DNA of 64,000 nt from JBBTCX01 sp964494205 (GTDB lineage: Bacteria; Planctomycetota; Phycisphaerae; UBA1845), in assembly GCA_964494205.1 (NCBI GenBank), contig CAZBRD010000014.1, forward strand, positions 62,001 to 126,000. Direction: 5' to 3'. Positions within the stretch are counted from its first letter, which is position 1. Each line of letters opens with the position of its first letter. Below, in pieces: positions 60,794 through 64,000 of this stretch. Made by a program: the position numbers and the translations under genes. Below the pieces are notes generated by a model. The model saw only the letters and a list, made by a program, of their open reading frames with translations. It had not been told where the DNA came from and searched no databases.

Positions 60794-63307
60794 ATGGAAC
60801 GTGAACGATACCAGAAGATTACGGACCTATTCGATCGACTCTCCGAACTGGGCCCCGAGGACCGATCGGCGGAGCTCGAGAAGATCGGTTCAGCTGATCC
60901 TGAACTCCGTCGAGAGTTGGAAGAATTCCTTCGTCAAAACGACGACCTGCCCGCATTCCTCAAGACACCGGTGATCGACGAGGTCTTGCAGAGAAAGAGC
61001 AGTCCGTCATCGCCGACGATCGACGACGCGCCCGTGCCAGAGCGCATCGGCCGCTACACCATCAACCGCAAACTGGGCGAAGGCGGAATGGGTGTTGTGT
61101 ATCTGGCCGAACAAGACGAGCCTAAGCGTCCGGTAGCGGTCAAAGTGGTGCGACCCCAAGCCATGTCGGGGCAGTTGCGTCGCCGATTTCAACAAGAGGC
61201 ACGTGTGCTGGGGTTGCTTCGGCACCCGGGAATCGCCCAAGTCTACGAAGCAGGAACTGCGGTAGCCAACGGTCGCGAGCTGGCTTACTTCGCCATGGAG
61301 TATGTGGAGGGCACACCTCTCACTGTCTATGCGGAAAGCCGCCAACTCTCGCACCGCGCTCGACTGGAGCTGCTGGCAGAGATCTGCGACGCGATCCATC
61401 ATGCGCATCAAAAAGGTGTGGTGCACCGCGATCTCAAACCGGACAACATTCTCGTTGACTTGATGGGACAGTCGAAGGTCCTGGACTTCGGGGTAGCCAG
61501 CGCGACTGATGCAGACATCAAGACGCTATCGATTGAGACGCAGGGCGGGCAACTCGTCGGCACTCTTCCCTACATGAGTCCCGAGCAGGCGCTGGGCGAC
61601 CCGGACGCAGTCGATACCCGGTGCGACGTATACGCGCTGGGTGTCATCGCTTACGAACTCCTCGCCAAGAAGCTGCCATTGGACTTGCGGCGCAGTTCGA
61701 TTGTAGAGGCGGCGCGGATTATTCGTGAAGAAGAGCCCAAGCGCCTCGGTCAGGTCAGTCGCCATTTCCGGGGAGACATCGAAACGATTGTCGCTAAAGC
61801 CCTTGAGAAGGATCGTGATCACCGCTACGCATCCGCCGCCGAATTCGGTGCAGACATTCGACGATTCCTCCATGACGATCCGATCGTTGCTCGCCCCCCT
61901 TCAGCCATCTACCAACTGCAGAAGTTCGCACGGCGGCATCGCGGAATCGCCGTCGGCGTCGGCATTGCAGCACTGGCGTTGATAGCCGGCAGCGCGGTCG
62001 CGGTCTGGCAAGCCCTCGAAGCCCGATCGGCCCAGCACATCGCCGAGCGCCGCTTCGCCGACCTACAGAGTTTTGCGCAGAGCGTGACCCTCGATTACCC
62101 AAAGATACAGGAAACGCAAGGCGAAACACGGGCGCGAGAGTTTCTTATCAAAACCACGCTGCAATACCTCGACGGCATGTCCAAAGACACCCGTGGTTTG
62201 GATTTGAAAATACTGGAAAACCTCGCCCTCGCTTATAGCGCGACCGGCGACATCCTCGGTCGGCCCAATGGACCCAACCTCGGCGACCCGAATGCGTCAC
62301 GCGAGAGTTACCAGAAGGCAATAGCGATATTCGATGATCTCATCGCACGCGCGCCGAGCCACATCGAGTACAAGCGCAAGCTTGCTATTAGCTGCGAGCG
62401 GATCGGTAACATCTATCTTACGAACCAGCAATTCGACCAAGCCCTGGAGGTCTTTCAAAAGAGCCATGCTCTCAAACAGTCTGTCGCGGACAAACACGAG
62501 TTGGGACCGCGGGACTTGTCGTTCAGCTACAACAAGCTCGGCGATGTCTACATCAAGATGGGTCGCACGCAAGAGGCATTCGATATGTACGCTAAGAGTC
62601 TCGATATCCGCAAGCAACTCGCGGAGCGTAACCCTCAGGACGGCGAAATACAGCGCGCTTACACGGTGGGCCTAAACCGCGTCGCGGACGTGCTCGTTGA
62701 ACTGGCGCAATACACCGAAGCGCTTGAAAAATGCGAGGCCTCCTTAAAGCGGCGAGCGGACCTGGCGGCTGCACAGCCAGACAACGCGCAGGCGACCATG
62801 GACCTCGCGGTGGGCCACTTCAAACGTGCGCTGGTGCTCTCCCGTCTCAAGCGCGTGGACGAAGCGCTCCCCGCTTTCGAATCCGCTCGGACCATCCTGC
62901 GCCGAATGGCGGATGCAGACCCGAGCAATACGACCTCCTGCACCGGAGCGGCGGAGGTCTCGGGAGAAATGGGTCGAGCGCTATTTGAGGCTGAACGATT
63001 GGAAGCCGCGCTACCGGAACTGAGCGCCTACACGCAAGAAATGGAAAAGTGCATGCCCGACGCCAAGATGGTAGCAGTCATGCGCGAGCAACTTGCGTCC
63101 GGCCATCATCGCCGCGGGCAAACTCTAATGGCGCTAGCCCGCGCCGAGCGTGCGGCGCCAGAGCAAATCCAGCAGTACACGGCGGAAGGATGCAAGGCGC
63201 TGCGCCGCTCGGTGCAGTTATTTGAATCGCTTGGCGACACCGGGCGTGTTCCGCCAGAACTAGCGGGCGAGTTGGAAAAGTGCGAAGGTCATGAGAATAC
63301 CAGGTAG
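60794..63307 (+). CDS. Ser/Thr protein kinase with TPR domain
   Basis: 837 residues. The kinase domain (about 85-350) has the Gly-rich loop LGEGGMGVVYLAE, Lys in VAVKVV, the catalytic loop HRDLKPDNILVD, DFG in VLDFGVASA and GTLPYMSPEQA. A single membrane helix (GIAVGVGIAALALIAGSAVAV) near residue 395 splits it from the extracytoplasmic half, which has tetratricopeptide repeats (for example YQKAIAIFDDLIARAP, AFDMYAKSLDIRKQLAE). The TPR part probably senses protein partners. It is paired with the sigma factor just upstream, a common planctomycete arrangement, so it may phosphorylate it. Confidence 0.93.
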   Translation: MERERYQKITDLFDRLSELGPEDRSAELEKIGSADPELRRELEEFLRQNDDLPAFLKTPVIDEVLQRKSSPSSPTIDDAPVPERIGRYTINRKLGEGGMGVVYLAEQDEPKRPVAVKVVRPQAMSGQLRRRFQQEARVLGLLRHPGIAQVYEAGTAVANGRELAYFAMEYVEGTPLTVYAESRQLSHRARLELLAEICDAIHHAHQKGVVHRDLKPDNILVDLMGQSKVLDFGVASATDADIKTLSIETQGGQLVGTLPYMSPEQALGDPDAVDTRCDVYALGVIAYELLAKKLPLDLRRSSIVEAARIIREEEPKRLGQVSRHFRGDIETIVAKALEKDRDHRYASAAEFGADIRRFLHDDPIVARPPSAIYQLQKFARRHRGIAVGVGIAALALIAGSAVAVWQALEARSAQHIAERRFADLQSFAQSVTLDYPKIQETQGETRAREFLIKTTLQYLDGMSKDTRGLDLKILENLALAYSATGDILGRPNGPNLGDPNASRESYQKAIAIFDDLIARAPSHIEYKRKLAISCERIGNIYLTNQQFDQALEVFQKSHALKQSVADKHELGPRDLSFSYNKLGDVYIKMGRTQEAFDMYAKSLDIRKQLAERNPQDGEIQRAYTVGLNRVADVLVELAQYTEALEKCEASLKRRADLAAAQPDNAQATMDLAVGHFKRALVLSRLKRVDEALPAFESARTILRRMADADPSNTTSCTGAAEVSGEMGRALFEAERLEAALPELSAYTQEMEKCMPDAKMVAVMREQLASGHHRRGQTLMALARAERAAPEQIQQYTAEGCKALRRSVQLFESLGDTGRVPPELAGELEKCEGHENTR

Positions 63308-63634
63308 GTTGAATCCCGCCTCTTATTCCGCTTTCTTCTCCTGAAGAGTCTATTCCTCCGTCGGCGGGTACACCTAATTGTTCGCAACATGAGGCGGACC
63401 ATTGGGGTTATTGGGCTATGACGTCAGGATACACAGGTCCAGTGGTTCAACCGGAGCATTTCTGGCCGCCAACCACGATAATCACTGTAGACTTTTCTCG
63501 AATGCAATCACGGCACCGGCAGTCGGCTAATGCCAATTTTCGGGCAAGTATGCTACACTCGCTTCGCTGTCTATTCGCCAAGCAAATGACCATCGCATCA
63601 GTACAATGAGCCAGCGATGAGTTAGTCGACCTTC
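63308..63634. other. Intergenic region before the second kinase
   Basis: About 325 bp. No supported gene, terminator or promoter was recognised. Confidence 0.4.
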
Positions 63635-64000
63635 ATGAACGAACACATCGAACGAATCCTTGAAGCGGCTCGTAAGCGACCAACAGCGTTCGAGCGCAAT
63701 GCCTACCTCGATCGCGCCTGCGGCGACAACCATGCGTTGCGGTCCGAAGTTGAGAAATTACTGAAAGCAGATCGCGATGCTGCTGCGCCATGTTTGGCGG
63801 GTGAACATACCGACCCGGAGGCAACCATTCTACAGGCGCACACACCGGGGTTGGGGCCTACGTATGAACCACCTACCGCAGAACCTGGTCAGATGATTGG
63901 GCGATACTAACTGCTTCAGCAGATCGGCGAAGGTGGGTTCGGTTCCGTCTGGATGGCTGAACAACGCGAACCAGTCGTGCGCAAGGTCGCGCTCAAGATC
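63635..64000 (+). pseudogene. Second Ser/Thr kinase gene, broken by TAA at 63908-63910 (3' end outside window)
   Basis: From ATG 63635 the frame encodes an N-terminal region like that of the previous kinase (MNEHIERILEAARKRPTAFE, RSEVEKLLKADRDAAAP) up to GQMIGRY, then TAA. The very next codons in the same frame read LLQQIGEGGFGSVWMAEQR and KVALKI, the start of a kinase domain with its Gly-rich loop. Relatives have IGRYKLL here, so one A-to-T change in AAA would give this TAA. Either the gene is inactivated, or the base is a sequencing error. The rest lies beyond the window. Confidence 0.75.

Overview
The window looks like a chromosomal segment of a Planctomycetota bacterium, probably of a Phycisphaerae-like lineage. 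This is inferred from gene content, not from a marker gene. The supporting signs are a DUF1800/DUF1501 gene pair, secreted proteins full of planctomycete-type calcium repeats (C-N-x-N-x-I-P-D-E-C-D) and dockerin-like ends, a Sig-70_X6-type ECF sigma factor beside Ser/Thr kinase-TPR genes, a sigma factor beside a YfbK-like von Willebrand protein, and a CRxCGYxL-x-GLP-x-x-RCPECG zinc ribbon. No rRNA, tRNA or CRISPR array was seen.

Layout. 1-6.1 kb: the end of a sensor kinase, then an exopolysaccharide block (Wzz-type chain-length protein, GT4 glycosyltransferase, O-antigen-ligase-like membrane protein, methyltransferase). 6.1-10.5 kb: a phosphate operon in the transcription order pstS-pstC-pstA-pstB-phoU. 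10.8-11.5 kb: an IS200/RAYT-type Y1 transposase flanked by palindromes. 11.6-16.6 kb: an ECF sigma factor and a very long von Willebrand protein whose gene carries REP-like palindromes inside its coding sequence. 16.7-17.0 kb: a small zinc-ribbon membrane protein interrupted by one in-frame TGA. 17.4-27.5 kb: a secreted dockerin-like protein, two tandem DUF5117-type metalloproteases, a PepSY-like protein and a PQQ-type sugar dehydrogenase. 27.6-28.3 kb: a dense array of palindromes. 28.3-31.2 kb: the DUF1501/DUF1800 pair. 31.8-34.9 kb: a large cysteine-rich secreted protein. 35-41.3 kb: DedA, an SGNH hydrolase, nadC, gcvT, gcvH, a PaaK-like ligase and a DUF6958-like protein.

41.3-51.4 kb is one tightly overlapping 11-gene operon for a group 3b-like [NiFe] hydrogenase. 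It encodes the beta, gamma, delta and alpha subunits, a cyclic-nucleotide-domain protein, the maturation protease and HypA, F, C, D, E. HypB is absent, and HypA lacks its zinc-binding part. A CoA-transferase/GNAT fusion and an NAD malic enzyme sit just upstream on the same strand; together the set suggests fermentative or redox-balancing metabolism.

55.7-59.9 kb encodes a 1407-residue secreted protein. Its centre strongly resembles the calcium-binding and pore-forming core of anthrax protective antigen (binary toxin B family), set between TIG repeats and a LamG-like end. I rate this the most interesting object here. 60.2-64.0 kb holds an ECF sigma factor, a Ser/Thr kinase-TPR protein, and the start of a second kinase broken by a TAA codon.

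Palindromic repeats run through the whole window. A three-palindrome module to the right of the transposase recurs in the same order and spacing at 27.8 kb, pointing to a RAYT-REP-like system.
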